From Alphaproteobacteria bacterium (GTDB lineage: Bacteria; Pseudomonadota; Alphaproteobacteria; SHNJ01): a stretch of 9,448 nt of DNA. Positions 1 to 6,406 of this stretch are shown here, piece by piece. The stretch spans positions 1 to 9,448 of the forward strand of contig CANGQU010000015.1 of assembly GCA_947456345.1 (NCBI GenBank), read 5' to 3'. The translations under genes were made by a program, and so were the position numbers. A model generated the notes under the pieces. That model saw only the letters and a program-made list of their open reading frames with translations. It was not told the DNA's origin and did no database searches. Numbering within the stretch: the stretch's first letter is position 1; every line of letters starts with the position of its first letter.

Positions 1-1184
1 AAGAAACGCTCAGTTTGAGTAACATACCATATCTGGCCGATGTTTCGTCCATGGTAACGCTGTTGGCCAGCATGGGCGTGAAGGTCGAAATGGATGACGG
101 CTTGCCGATGGGTAAAACTAAGCTGCAGACATTAAATCTTTGTGCACAAGACATCAGCAACCCTTTGGCAGAATATGAACTAGTGCGCAAAATGCGCGCC
201 AGCGTCTTGGTGCTGGGCCCTCTACTATCACGCTTTGGCCGTGCGGTTGTTTCTTTGCCAGGCGGTTGTGCGATCGGCACGCGGCCAGTCGATTTGCACA
301 TTCAAGCTATGCAACGTTTGGGCGCCAAGATTGAATTGAATAATGGCTACATCCACGCCAGCGCGCCAGACGGTCTAAGCGGTGCGGAGATTATTTTTCC
401 GTTGGTCTCTGTCGGTGCTACAGAAAATGCGATGATGGCAGCATGTTTGGCGCGCGGACAAACAATAATCCGCAACGCCGCCCAAGAACCAGAGATCGTT
501 GATCTGGGCGATTGTTTGAATGCTATGGGGGCCAAAATTTCTGGCCTTGGCACATCCAATTTAGTGATTGATGGCGTGAGCAGTCTGCATCAGGCCGCGC
601 ACATCATATGTCCTGACCGTATCGAGGCCGGCACTTATGCTGTTGCAGCAGCTATTTGTGGCGGTGACGTTACCTTGGCTAATGTTCGACCTGCTGCGTT
701 GGGCAGTTTATTGGACAAATTACGCCAAGCCGGTGTGACGGTGACAACGGGCACGGATACTATCCGTGTTATCCGCGATCCAAAAAATCCATTGCGGTCC
801 CTGGATATTGTGACTGAACCTTTCCCAGGTTTTCCTACCGATCTGCAGGCGCAGATGATGACGCTTTTGACGCTGGCAGAGGGGGAGTCCAAAATCACTG
901 AGACCATATTTGAGAATCGATTCATGCACGCCCCGGAATTAATGCGCATGGGCGCAAAAATTGATGTGCATGGGGCGGTGGCGGTTGTGCATGGGGCAAA
1001 GGAATTAATTGGCGCCCCCGTAATGGCGACTGACTTGCGCGCTTCGGTATCCCTGGTATTGGCTGGTTTGGCTGCCCGCGGGCAGACCACGGTCAACCGG
1101 ATTTATCATTTAGACCGCGGTTACGAGCGACTTGAGGAAAAACTCGCCGCTTGCGGCGCGCAGATTGAGCGGGTGGCGGCGTAA
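1..1184 (+). CDS. murA: UDP-N-acetylglucosamine 1-carboxyvinyltransferase (MurA), 5' partial
   Basis: MurA transfers enolpyruvate from phosphoenolpyruvate to UDP-GlcNAc, the first committed step of peptidoglycan synthesis in the cytoplasm. The frame is open from base 3, and residues ETLSLSNIPYLADV align with the family's usual TLTNVPxLADV segment, so about 35-40 N-terminal residues, including the Lys-Asn pair of the SGAKNA motif, lie upstream of the window. Visible hallmarks are VRKMRAS, the catalytic-loop cysteine in PGGCAIGTRPVDLHI (codon 267-269, equivalent to E. coli Cys115), the aspartate in PGFPTDLQAQ (codon 840-842, equivalent to Asp305), ENRFMHAPELMRMGA, DLRASVSLVLAG and the C-terminal HLDRGYERLEEKL. 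All expected catalytic residues in the visible part are present, and a cysteine rather than aspartate in the loop predicts fosfomycin sensitivity. The TAA stop shares one base with the next gene's ATG (TAATG), which suggests translational coupling. Confidence 0.97.
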   Translation, partial: ETLSLSNIPYLADVSSMVTLLASMGVKVEMDDGLPMGKTKLQTLNLCAQDISNPLAEYELVRKMRASVLVLGPLLSRFGRAVVSLPGGCAIGTRPVDLHIQAMQRLGAKIELNNGYIHASAPDGLSGAEIIFPLVSVGATENAMMAACLARGQTIIRNAAQEPEIVDLGDCLNAMGAKISGLGTSNLVIDGVSSLHQAAHIICPDRIEAGTYAVAAAICGGDVTLANVRPAALGSLLDKLRQAGVTVTTGTDTIRVIRDPKNPLRSLDIVTEPFPGFPTDLQAQMMTLLTLAEGESKITETIFENRFMHAPELMRMGAKIDVHGAVAVVHGAKELIGAPVMATDLRASVSLVLAGLAARGQTTVNRIYHLDRGYERLEEKLAACGAQIERVAA

Positions 1185-1615
1185 TGACCGATTCCCCGTG
1201 CCGACTGAGAATAAAAGCGGTGGATGCAGAGGATTTGGCTGTATTATCCGCTTTGCTCCAAGATTCTCTGGTCACGGTTGGCGATATCGCATTATTCCAG
1301 GCCGAGGATAAAAAACAAATGGCCCTGCTATGTAGTCGCTATTGCTGGGAGAACAAAGACAACACCCAGCGTCAGCATGCTTTGCTCGTGATAAACGACG
1401 TTGTGCAGGCGCAATACAAGTGCATTGACCGTAGTAAACCTGCGCAAATCTTGAGCATTTTGTCTTTGCAACTGAATCATGAGGAGCTGCGGATTGTCTT
1501 TGCGGATGATGCAGTGCTCCGCCTTAACCTGCAACAGCCTGAAATATTCCTATCCGACCTGGCCGATCCGTGGCCAACGCAATTTGTACCCTGCCACGCG
1601 GTCCCTGCCGCATGA
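1184..1615 (+). CDS. DUF2948 family protein, function unknown
   Basis: This 143-residue protein fits the alphaproteobacterial DUF2948 family in length and pattern. It has an N-terminal DAEDLAVLSALLQDSLVTVGDI segment, a CWEN element that in relatives reads FDWE, and a C-terminal segment ending LSDLADPWPTQF, like the family's typical LADLGPAW ending. No signal peptide or membrane segment is visible, so it is probably a soluble cytoplasmic protein. No catalytic motif can be seen and I know of no established function. In alphaproteobacteria the family sits directly after murA, as here. The start ATG overlaps the murA stop by one base, and the TGA stop overlaps the next gene's ATG (ATGA), so it is probably translated together with both neighbours. 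The family call rests on remembered sequence patterns. Confidence 0.85.
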   Translation: MTDSPCRLRIKAVDAEDLAVLSALLQDSLVTVGDIALFQAEDKKQMALLCSRYCWENKDNTQRQHALLVINDVVQAQYKCIDRSKPAQILSILSLQLNHEELRIVFADDAVLRLNLQQPEIFLSDLADPWPTQFVPCHAVPAA

Positions 1616-2124
1616 TACCGCACCCAAACCCAACCTTGGCGGAAATCCACATAGACTCGGTGCGCATCGCCCCCATTATGCCCGGGGCTGCGGTGATGGC
1701 TGAGATATCGGCGTTAGCGCAGCAGCTGAATGATTTGACCAGTATTGGCAATCCAAGTGATGAATCGATCACAAGCGGAAGTTATGCGCTGCAATTGTCG
1801 GTGGATGTTCAATATGTAACATTTGGATTGATTGATGCGAATGGCATTGTTCATCGCATTGGCGTAGTCGAAACAACATCGTTGCGCGCTTTGGCAAGAT
1901 CCTACATTACGATGATTAATGATATGGCTAGCGGACATTTGCCCGAGGGTTCGCTGGCAACAGAGCGCTTGACCCTTTTGGATGCAGGCAGACGCAGCTT
2001 GCACAATGAAGGTGCGGAAATGCTGCAGTCCTTGTTGGCCGGCTCATTCGCGCTAAATTTTGCTGGAGCACGATTGATTTTTGCCATAATTTCTCATCTC
2101 TTGGCCGAGGTACAAAAAACTTAG
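1612..2124 (+). CDS. UPF0262 family protein, function unknown
   Basis: This protein has 170 residues from the chosen ATG. The C-terminal half carries the UPF0262 signature: SGSYALQLSVDVQYVTFGLID, a helix with LARSYITMINDM, and the most characteristic segment DAGRRSLHNEGAEMLQSLLAG, which corresponds to the family's DMGRRGLHNEGSxLL. The N-terminal third is weakly conserved. The frame is open further upstream to an ATG at 1570, but that would overlap the DUF2948 gene by 46 bases. The ATG at 1612 gives a 4-base ATGA overlap typical of coupled genes and a length near the family norm. No catalytic residues, signal peptide or membrane helix are evident. In most alphaproteobacteria I know, hisD lies immediately before this gene; here it is absent. 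The next gene starts one base after the TAG stop. Confidence 0.85.
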   Translation: MIPHPNPTLAEIHIDSVRIAPIMPGAAVMAEISALAQQLNDLTSIGNPSDESITSGSYALQLSVDVQYVTFGLIDANGIVHRIGVVETTSLRALARSYITMINDMASGHLPEGSLATERLTLLDAGRRSLHNEGAEMLQSLLAGSFALNFAGARLIFAIISHLLAEVQKT

Positions 2125-2125
2125 C

Positions 2126-2569
2126 ATGTCCATTCCTGTATCCATTTTATTCGTTTGCGACGATAATTCCATTTTCTCGCCCCTTGCTGCCGCTATGGTG
2201 CGCCAGAATCTCGAAGGCAAGATCAAGACCGATAGCTGCGGATTGATAACGGATGAATTGAACCCATTCGCTTTTGGCATTGCCGAGGAGGTGGGCCTAA
2301 GCCTTATCCCCTATTTTCCAAAAACTCTGGCCCAGGTTGATGTGCGCCCATACAGCCTTTGCGTCGCATTTAGCGCCCAAGCTGCGGCTCAGGCACGCGC
2401 ACAGTACCTTGATGCGGGGTTGACGCCGGCCATCGAATTTTGGCCTTTGCCTAATCCATCTTCCGTTCAAGGTAGCCGTAAAGAGGTTTTGGCGGCCTTT
2501 CGCGCCTGCCGCGAAGCCTTGAAGCAAAGAATCCAAGCGCGTTTCCCCGATCTTTGGCCTAAATACTAG
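2126..2569 (+). CDS. Low-molecular-weight protein tyrosine phosphatase-like protein, probably catalytically inactive
   Basis: This 147-residue protein has the layout of the LMW-PTP / ArsC-like family member that normally sits between UPF0262 and infA in alphaproteobacteria. A first beta strand (VSILFV) runs into a P-loop, CDDNSIFSPLAAAM, aligned to CxxNxxRSPMAEA. A later WPLPNPSSVQGSRKEVLAAFRACREAL aligns to the family's WPxxDPxxxEGSRExxLxAYRxxRDxL. Two key residues are changed. The P-loop arginine of CX5R(S/T) is Phe17 (codon 2174-2176 TTC), and the general-acid aspartate of the DP motif is Asn110 (codon 2453-2455 AAT). The nucleophile Cys11 and Asn14 remain. Without the arginine, phosphate or arsenate binding should be lost, so a binding or regulatory role, or decay in progress, is more likely than phosphatase activity. 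The frame is intact, with no frameshift. Its start is one base after the UPF0262 stop, so it is co-translated. Confidence 0.82.
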   Translation: MSIPVSILFVCDDNSIFSPLAAAMVRQNLEGKIKTDSCGLITDELNPFAFGIAEEVGLSLIPYFPKTLAQVDVRPYSLCVAFSAQAAAQARAQYLDAGLTPAIEFWPLPNPSSVQGSRKEVLAAFRACREALKQRIQARFPDLWPKY

Positions 2570-2577
2570 CGCAGCCC

Positions 2578-2606
2578 TTGCCAGCCGGACGTTCTTTTGC
2601 TATGTG
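2578..2606 (+). promoter_or_regulatory. Possible sigma-70-type promoter for infA
   Basis: In the 63-base gap before infA there is TTGCCA (2578-2583), then 17 bases, then TATGTG (2601-2606). This resembles a -35/-10 pair with ideal spacing, although the -10 is weak. The predicted start would be near 2613, leaving a leader of about 20 bases carrying the infA ribosome binding site. The gap breaks an otherwise tightly overlapping operon, which fits a separate infA transcript. Read-through from upstream is equally possible. Confidence 0.3.
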
Positions 2607-2632
2607 CATGCTCTGGTTAAAAAGAGGGAATA

Positions 2633-2878
2633 ATGGCAAAAGAAGAGCCGATTGAGTTTATGGGCCAAGTCACCGAAATCCTGCCGAACGCAATGTATCG
2701 CGTCAAGCTGGATAACGGACACGACATTCTGGCACACGCTTCTGGAAAAATGCGCAAAAACCGTATTCGCGTCTTGCTGGACGATCGGGTGACGGTTGAA
2801 ATGACGCCGTATGACCTAACCAAGGGTCGCATTACTTTCCGCCACAAGCCCGGCGGTCCGGTAACCGCATCGATCTAG
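2633..2878 (+). CDS. infA: Translation initiation factor IF-1
   Basis: IF-1 binds the A-site region of the 30S subunit and helps IF-2 and IF-3 select the initiator tRNA. The protein is a single OB-fold (S1-like) domain spanning almost the whole 81 residues. It is recognised by [30 protein letters not shown], then [35 protein letters not shown], which match bacterial IF-1 nearly residue for residue. A short C-terminal extension ([12 protein letters not shown]) goes beyond the E. coli protein's end, as is common in alphaproteobacteria. A purine-rich GAGGG (2624-2628) sits 4 bases before the ATG and acts as ribosome binding site. The usual next gene, maf, is displaced by 1.9 kb because an opposite-strand gene lies between them. 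Confidence 0.98.
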   Translation: MAKEEPIEFMGQVTEILPNAMYRVKLDNGHDILAHASGKMRKNRIRVLLDDRVTVEMTPYDLTKGRITFRHKPGGPVTASI

Positions 2879-2894
2879 CCGCCTCACGGGTTTT
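2849..2894 (+). terminator. Weak candidate terminator at the end of infA
   Basis: CCCGGCGG (2849-2856), inside the last infA codons, can pair with CCGC (2879-2882) and CGGG (2887-2890) with a 4-base bulge. A run of four T follows (2891-2894). It lies exactly where two convergent genes meet, where termination would be expected. The stem is interrupted, the loop is long and the T run is short, so this is only a candidate. Confidence 0.22.
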
Positions 2895-4764
2895 ACGAAC
2901 ATTCGAATCGCCCGCTGCTGGCGTTCCAAATCAAGCTCCACCCACAGCCGCAATAGCCATCATTGTCTAGCTGGTTAAGCTTGTCGTTCAAGTTAAAACA
3001 TAACAATTGACGCTGCTCGCTGTTGCCTATTTTTTCCAAAACCGGCAATTGATCAACTCGACACGCGCCCAGACGCAGGGGATCAATCCGCTCGCGCACT
3101 AAAACGGACTCGAATTGGGGCCATGGTGGCGGCAACGGGTTAACCACCCGGGCGCAAATGTACCCGCCTGTTTTCCAGATTTGTGCGACATCCGCCGCAG
3201 TCGAATCCATAGCAAAACGCATCGCCGAACAAATCCCCGTGGCACCGTTAGGCAGAGTCGGACAGAACATAAAAGCAGAACGCAAAAAACTAAACGCCCC
3301 AGGCCAGGACGTCATGCCAGCAGTAACGCCGAAACTATTGCCATAGCTTATTGGCCTTATGCATTGTGTCACTTCGCCGACCGAGCGTTTTAAATACAGC
3401 CATGGATTGCAGCTGCGAAATTTTGCGGGGCGGTTGGATTTTTTGATCTCCCGCTCGATGCCTGCTTCAGGCCGGTTGTTGCTGTGCTGATTATCGGCGG
3501 TGCGCAGCAAGTTATCGCCACGGGGAATGGACGACGAGCCCGCGGCTTGATCAAAATCCGCTTGCATGTTTTCACCCGGTAGCAAGTTAATTCCCCGTGG
3601 TGCGGAGTTGTAGGTGTCTTCACCCAAAAGATTGCCCCCGCGCACACTCGCCGCGTTTGGCAATGATGCTGCTGCCGAATTGCTTTCATTCAGCAAATTC
3701 TGCCCGATAGGCGTTGCGGTTGTGCCGGGATTCGCAGCAACGGGATTATTGGAGTTTGAGGAATTAACATCTGTCTGCGTATTGCCTGTTGGCCCCAAGG
3801 TCGTTACGCGCCCGGCAGGTTCTGCCAGGGCCGGCTGCGGCAGCGCGACATTCCCAAGTGTGGGCTCACTTGCCGATGGCTGGGGCCGGGCATCCACCAC
3901 ACCAATTGGTGTTGATGTATTCGTATCAACTGCAATGGCTGCGTTACTGACCTTGCCGTCTTCTTCCGATTTGCCAACAACGCTTTCCAGGTTTTCGCAT
4001 TTAATCTTGGTGCTTCGTTCAACCAGCACCTGGCCCTTGGGGCAACCGGCGGGCATGGTTGCGGCTAATTCCGGTTTTGGTTTGGCACAAAGCCAATTTT
4101 GCCGGTTGTTATCCCAGGTATAAATTTCGCCAAAAGCGCAGGTAACCAAATTTTGCCGCGCCACTTGTGTTGTCTTTTGCGAGAACTCGCTCAAACTGTG
4201 CACGTCCAGCGTTATGGTCAAATCATCGCCAAAGGATTGATTAGGGGTGGTAACGGCAAGACAGGGGGTGTCGAATTGTTGATTGCGCCCTGCATCAATG
4301 ACGGCAAGCGCGATTTTGCTGGGTGCTGGGTATTCCAACGCGATCGGGCGGCGCGAGGAATCCAGCGCCGTCCAATAACGGGCCATATTCACCTTGCTGC
4401 CGTAATCCCATGCACAATAACGATAAAATCTGCCACCAGCGTTTTTTTGTAAAATGCCCAGGCTGGGGGGGATAATTTCTTGTGGCTGCGCGCCATAGCT
4501 GCCCTGACTGTCGGTAGGTGCAGGCGGCTCCAGTATCCCGTCTTGATCGGCATCGCTGGCTAGACTGGCCAAGGCATCGGCGATTTGCTTTAACTGGCCT
4601 TGGCGCTCGGCTTGCATACCATGGCTTTCCCGGTCGGCGATAAGATAGAGGATCGAATAAACCAAGACAACGAGGGCGATGCCAATGGCGCTGGCTTTGA
4701 ATATAAAACGCCAGTGAATTTGTTCACGCAATTTGGACCACAGGTTTTGATCAATTGGGGACAT
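2893..4764 (-). CDS. Membrane-anchored envelope protein with pilin-like head, repeat linker and Cys-rich tail; function unknown
   Basis: I do not recognise this 623-residue protein. Numbering below starts at an in-frame GTG at 4773, three codons before the preferred ATG at 4764, which has GAG 8 bases upstream. A charged cytoplasmic N-terminus precedes one membrane segment (about 22-45). Next come a helix (QLKQIADALASLASDADQDG, 60-79) and a segment with FYRYCAWDYGS and IDAGRNQQFDTPC. This resembles the globular head of pilin-like or PilV/shufflon-type proteins, but there is no canonical prepilin cleavage motif. Two short Cys-bracketed modules follow (212-229, 244-259). Residues about 265-440 form an Asn/Ser/Pro/Ala-rich linker with four NLL repeats. 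A Cys-rich domain (455-626, ten Cys) ends in a third module. Sixteen cysteines outside the membrane suggest a disulfide-bonded periplasmic or surface protein. It lies opposite to its neighbours, between infA and maf, and diverges from maf. Confidence 0.8.
   Translation of the reverse strand: MSPIDQNLWSKLREQIHWRFIFKASAIGIALVVLVYSILYLIADRESHGMQAERQGQLKQIADALASLASDADQDGILEPPAPTDSQGSYGAQPQEIIPPSLGILQKNAGGRFYRYCAWDYGSKVNMARYWTALDSSRRPIALEYPAPSKIALAVIDAGRNQQFDTPCLAVTTPNQSFGDDLTITLDVHSLSEFSQKTTQVARQNLVTCAFGEIYTWDNNRQNWLCAKPKPELAATMPAGCPKGQVLVERSTKIKCENLESVVGKSEEDGKVSNAAIAVDTNTSTPIGVVDARPQPSASEPTLGNVALPQPALAEPAGRVTTLGPTGNTQTDVNSSNSNNPVAANPGTTATPIGQNLLNESNSAAASLPNAASVRGGNLLGEDTYNSAPRGINLLPGENMQADFDQAAGSSSIPRGDNLLRTADNQHSNNRPEAGIEREIKKSNRPAKFRSCNPWLYLKRSVGEVTQCIRPISYGNSFGVTAGMTSWPGAFSFLRSAFMFCPTLPNGATGICSAMRFAMDSTAADVAQIWKTGGYICARVVNPLPPPWPQFESVLVRERIDPLRLGACRVDQLPVLEKIGNSEQRQLLCFNLNDKLNQLDNDGYCGCGWSLIWNASSGRFECS
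3499..3720 (-). repeat. Four degenerate NLL repeats in the protein linker
   Basis: Within the envelope protein gene, the pattern G-x-N-L-L followed by polar or acidic residues occurs four times: IGQNLLNES, RGGNLLGED, RGINLLPGEN and RGDNLLRTAD. They start at residues 357, 379, 394 and 419 (numbering from the GTG at 4773), so the spacing is irregular (22, 15 and 25 residues). Three of the four are preceded by Arg. The surrounding sequence is Asn/Ser/Pro/Ala-rich and probably disordered. The DNA copies are not identical, so this is a protein-level repeat rather than a recent DNA duplication. Confidence 0.7.
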
Positions 4765-4796
4765 TGACGGCACTCGGATTTGTTAAAGGATTATGG

Positions 4797-4802
4797 TATA
4801 AA
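4797..4802 (+). promoter_or_regulatory. Possible -10 element for maf
   Basis: TATAAA lies 6 bases before the maf ATG at 4809, inside the short divergent gap between maf and the envelope protein gene. A transcript starting 6-7 bases after this box would begin at or next to the ATG, giving a leaderless or nearly leaderless mRNA. I see no convincing -35 at the right distance, and no good Shine-Dalgarno sequence before the ATG (GGCGG directly abuts it). On the other strand CATAAT (4790-4795) could be a -10 for the divergent gene. Confidence 0.25.
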
Positions 4803-4808
4803 CGGCGG

Positions 4809-5375
4809 ATGTTGATCTTAGCTTCAGCTAGCCCCCGGCGGCAAGAATTATTGCGGCAAATCGGTTGCCACAAGTTTTCTATTCAGCCAGCAGCCATTGA
4901 TGAAACGGCTTACGCCAAAGAACGTCCCGTGCCGTATGCCTTGCGTTTGGCTGAAACCAAGGCACAAACCATAGCGGCGCAAATGCCGCAGCGCTTTGTT
5001 TTAGCTGCAGACACTGTGGTCGCAGTCGGGCATAGGATTCTAGGCAAAGCCCAAGACACAACGATGGCAAGGGAATATTTGGAATTGTTATCGGGGCGCC
5101 AGCATCGCGTAACAACCGCAATTTGCCTTTTCCGTCCGGACGGCACGCGCGCATTGGCCGAGGTTACTACCCGCCTGCGTTTTAAACGCTTGCAGGCCCA
5201 AGAGATTGATCGCTACATCGCCGGAGATGAATGGCGCGATAAGGCCGGTGCCTATGCGATTCAGGGTTTGGCAGGCGCGTGGGTGGATAAAATGCAAGGC
5301 TGCTATTTTAATGTGGTCGGTCTACCCATCGGCAAGGTGCATCGTTGGCTGATAACAGCAGGTTTGCTGTCATGA
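4809..5375 (+). CDS. maf: Maf-family nucleoside triphosphate pyrophosphatase (YhdE-like dTTP/UTP type)
   Basis: Maf proteins hydrolyse selected nucleoside triphosphates to the monophosphate and pyrophosphate, clearing unwanted nucleotides from the pool. The protein has 188 residues from the ATG that directly precedes the conserved LILASASPRRQELL; the longer frame starting at 4755 adds unrelated residues and would overlap the divergent gene. Family motifs in order are SPRRQELL (residues about 8-15), DETAY, YALRLAETKA, the catalytic-base motif LAADTVVAV, LSGRQHRVTTA, DEWRDKAGAYAIQGLAG and YFNVVGLP. The Arg in SPRR, the Lys in AETKA and the Gln in YAIQG match the YhdE subgroup, which prefers dTTP and UTP, rather than the YceF subgroup, which prefers m7GTP. 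The TGA stop overlaps the next gene's ATG (ATGA). In related genomes maf directly follows infA; here a minus-strand gene intervenes. Confidence 0.95.
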   Translation: MLILASASPRRQELLRQIGCHKFSIQPAAIDETAYAKERPVPYALRLAETKAQTIAAQMPQRFVLAADTVVAVGHRILGKAQDTTMAREYLELLSGRQHRVTTAICLFRPDGTRALAEVTTRLRFKRLQAQEIDRYIAGDEWRDKAGAYAIQGLAGAWVDKMQGCYFNVVGLPIGKVHRWLITAGLLS

Positions 5376-6403
5376 AAACCGGATATTCTATAATTTATGC
5401 CGTAAAAGACGGGCAAAGGCTTTGTGCGCTGCTTTATGAAAACAAGCTATGGCATTTATCGGTCGAGCCACAGGCGGGCACGCCATTTGGTTATGGCGCG
5501 ATTGTCCGCGCAAAAATTTTACAGCCCTTGGCCGGTAATCAATTTTTGGCGGATATTGGCGATAGCCAGCCAGCATTGTTGGAATCGCCACAGAAAATGC
5601 CCATGGCTATTGGGGCTTCGCTAATCGCTCAAATCAAACGTCCGCCGCAACTTAAAAAGGGTGCGGCCGTTACGACCGATTTGCGTTGGCCCTTGCGCTC
5701 TGGCACTTATCATTTTGGGGCAATGAATGGGTCTTGGCAAAGCGACACGTCCCGCCCCGAGCCTGAAGGAATTTCGGCAAAGGCCAGTGCATGCATCGCG
5801 AAGGGCCAAGCCATGACCCAACCAGGAATGGTCACGCCCTTGTTATCGGAGGCGCAGCAGATATTACTGGCCTTACCAGGATTGGATAAGGTGTATTGCG
5901 CTGATTTGGCGTCGCGCCAAGATTGGTTGCAGCAAATAGAATCGTATCCCGATTTATTGGCTACGGACCATACCATAGCCCCTGTCAATGAATTCAACCA
6001 TATCGGGGATTGGCAGGAACAATGGCATGCCGCCACCATGTCCGATTATCGGCATAGCAGTGGCTGTAAGCTGTATTTTGAATCGGCGCACACCTTGGCG
6101 TTGGTGGATGTCGATCAGGCAGGCCAGGCGATAGCGCATGTTACGGCCAATGCCGCGCTAGTGCCAGAAATAGCACGCTTGATCGCGGTTAAAAACTTTA
6201 GCGGCATCGTGCTGGTCGATTTCTTGAAAATGAGCAGGCCCGCCGAACGGCAACAAATTAGCGATTTGATGCAGGAATGGTTGAGCCGGAGCGTATTGGG
6301 CGGAAGAGTGTTCGGCTTTACCGCGACGGGATTGTTGGAACTGACGCGGCCGAGGCGCTTTGGTGCTTTGCCGCCATGTACTATGTGGTTTGGACGGAGT
6401 TAG
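5372..6403 (+). CDS. Short RNase E/G-like ribonuclease
   Basis: RNase E/G enzymes are endoribonucleases that cut single-stranded RNA in rRNA processing and mRNA decay. This protein has 343 residues from the ATG that overlaps the maf stop (ATGA). The N-terminal part (about 36-90) resembles the S1-like RNA-binding region (GAIVRAKILQPLAGNQFLADIG). The C-terminal catalytic region contains LALVDVDQAG (Asp246) and, after an amphipathic helix, GIVLVDFLKM (Asp283). These correspond to the two metal-binding aspartates of RNase E (Asp303 and Asp346). It then reads GFTATGLLELTRPRR, like the family's FTRLGLLEMSRQR. It stops about 20 residues later, without the CPxCxG zinc-link that tetramerises RNase E, as in the short paralogues found after maf in alphaproteobacteria. 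Divergence is high, including loss of the canonical GGxxVIxxTEAL wording (here SGCKLYFESAHTLAL). yacG begins 3 bases after its stop. Confidence 0.82.
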   Translation: MKTGYSIIYAVKDGQRLCALLYENKLWHLSVEPQAGTPFGYGAIVRAKILQPLAGNQFLADIGDSQPALLESPQKMPMAIGASLIAQIKRPPQLKKGAAVTTDLRWPLRSGTYHFGAMNGSWQSDTSRPEPEGISAKASACIAKGQAMTQPGMVTPLLSEAQQILLALPGLDKVYCADLASRQDWLQQIESYPDLLATDHTIAPVNEFNHIGDWQEQWHAATMSDYRHSSGCKLYFESAHTLALVDVDQAGQAIAHVTANAALVPEIARLIAVKNFSGIVLVDFLKMSRPAERQQISDLMQEWLSRSVLGGRVFGFTATGLLELTRPRRFGALPPCTMWFGRS

Positions 6404-6406
6404 CTT

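Noticed and set aside
15..17. TTG as a start codon for murA at the left edge
   Set aside because: The frame is open to base 3 and the residues before it (ETLS) fit the MurA alignment, so the gene simply continues outside the window.
635..1096. 153-residue minus-strand ORF inside murA
   Set aside because: It is fully antisense to well-conserved MurA coding sequence and shows no domain or ribosome binding site of its own.
1570..1611. Upstream extension of the UPF0262 gene
   Set aside because: It would overlap the DUF2948 gene by 46 bases; the ATG at 1612 gives the usual ATGA coupling and a length closer to the family.
2126..2569. Arsenate reductase (ArsC) as the function of the phosphatase-like gene
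   Set aside because: The phosphate/arsenate-binding arginine is missing and no arsenic-resistance genes are nearby.
3614..4123. 169-residue plus-strand ORF opposite the envelope protein linker
   Set aside because: It is antisense to a long gene with coherent domains, has no recognisable motif, and its composition mirrors the low-complexity linker on the other strand.
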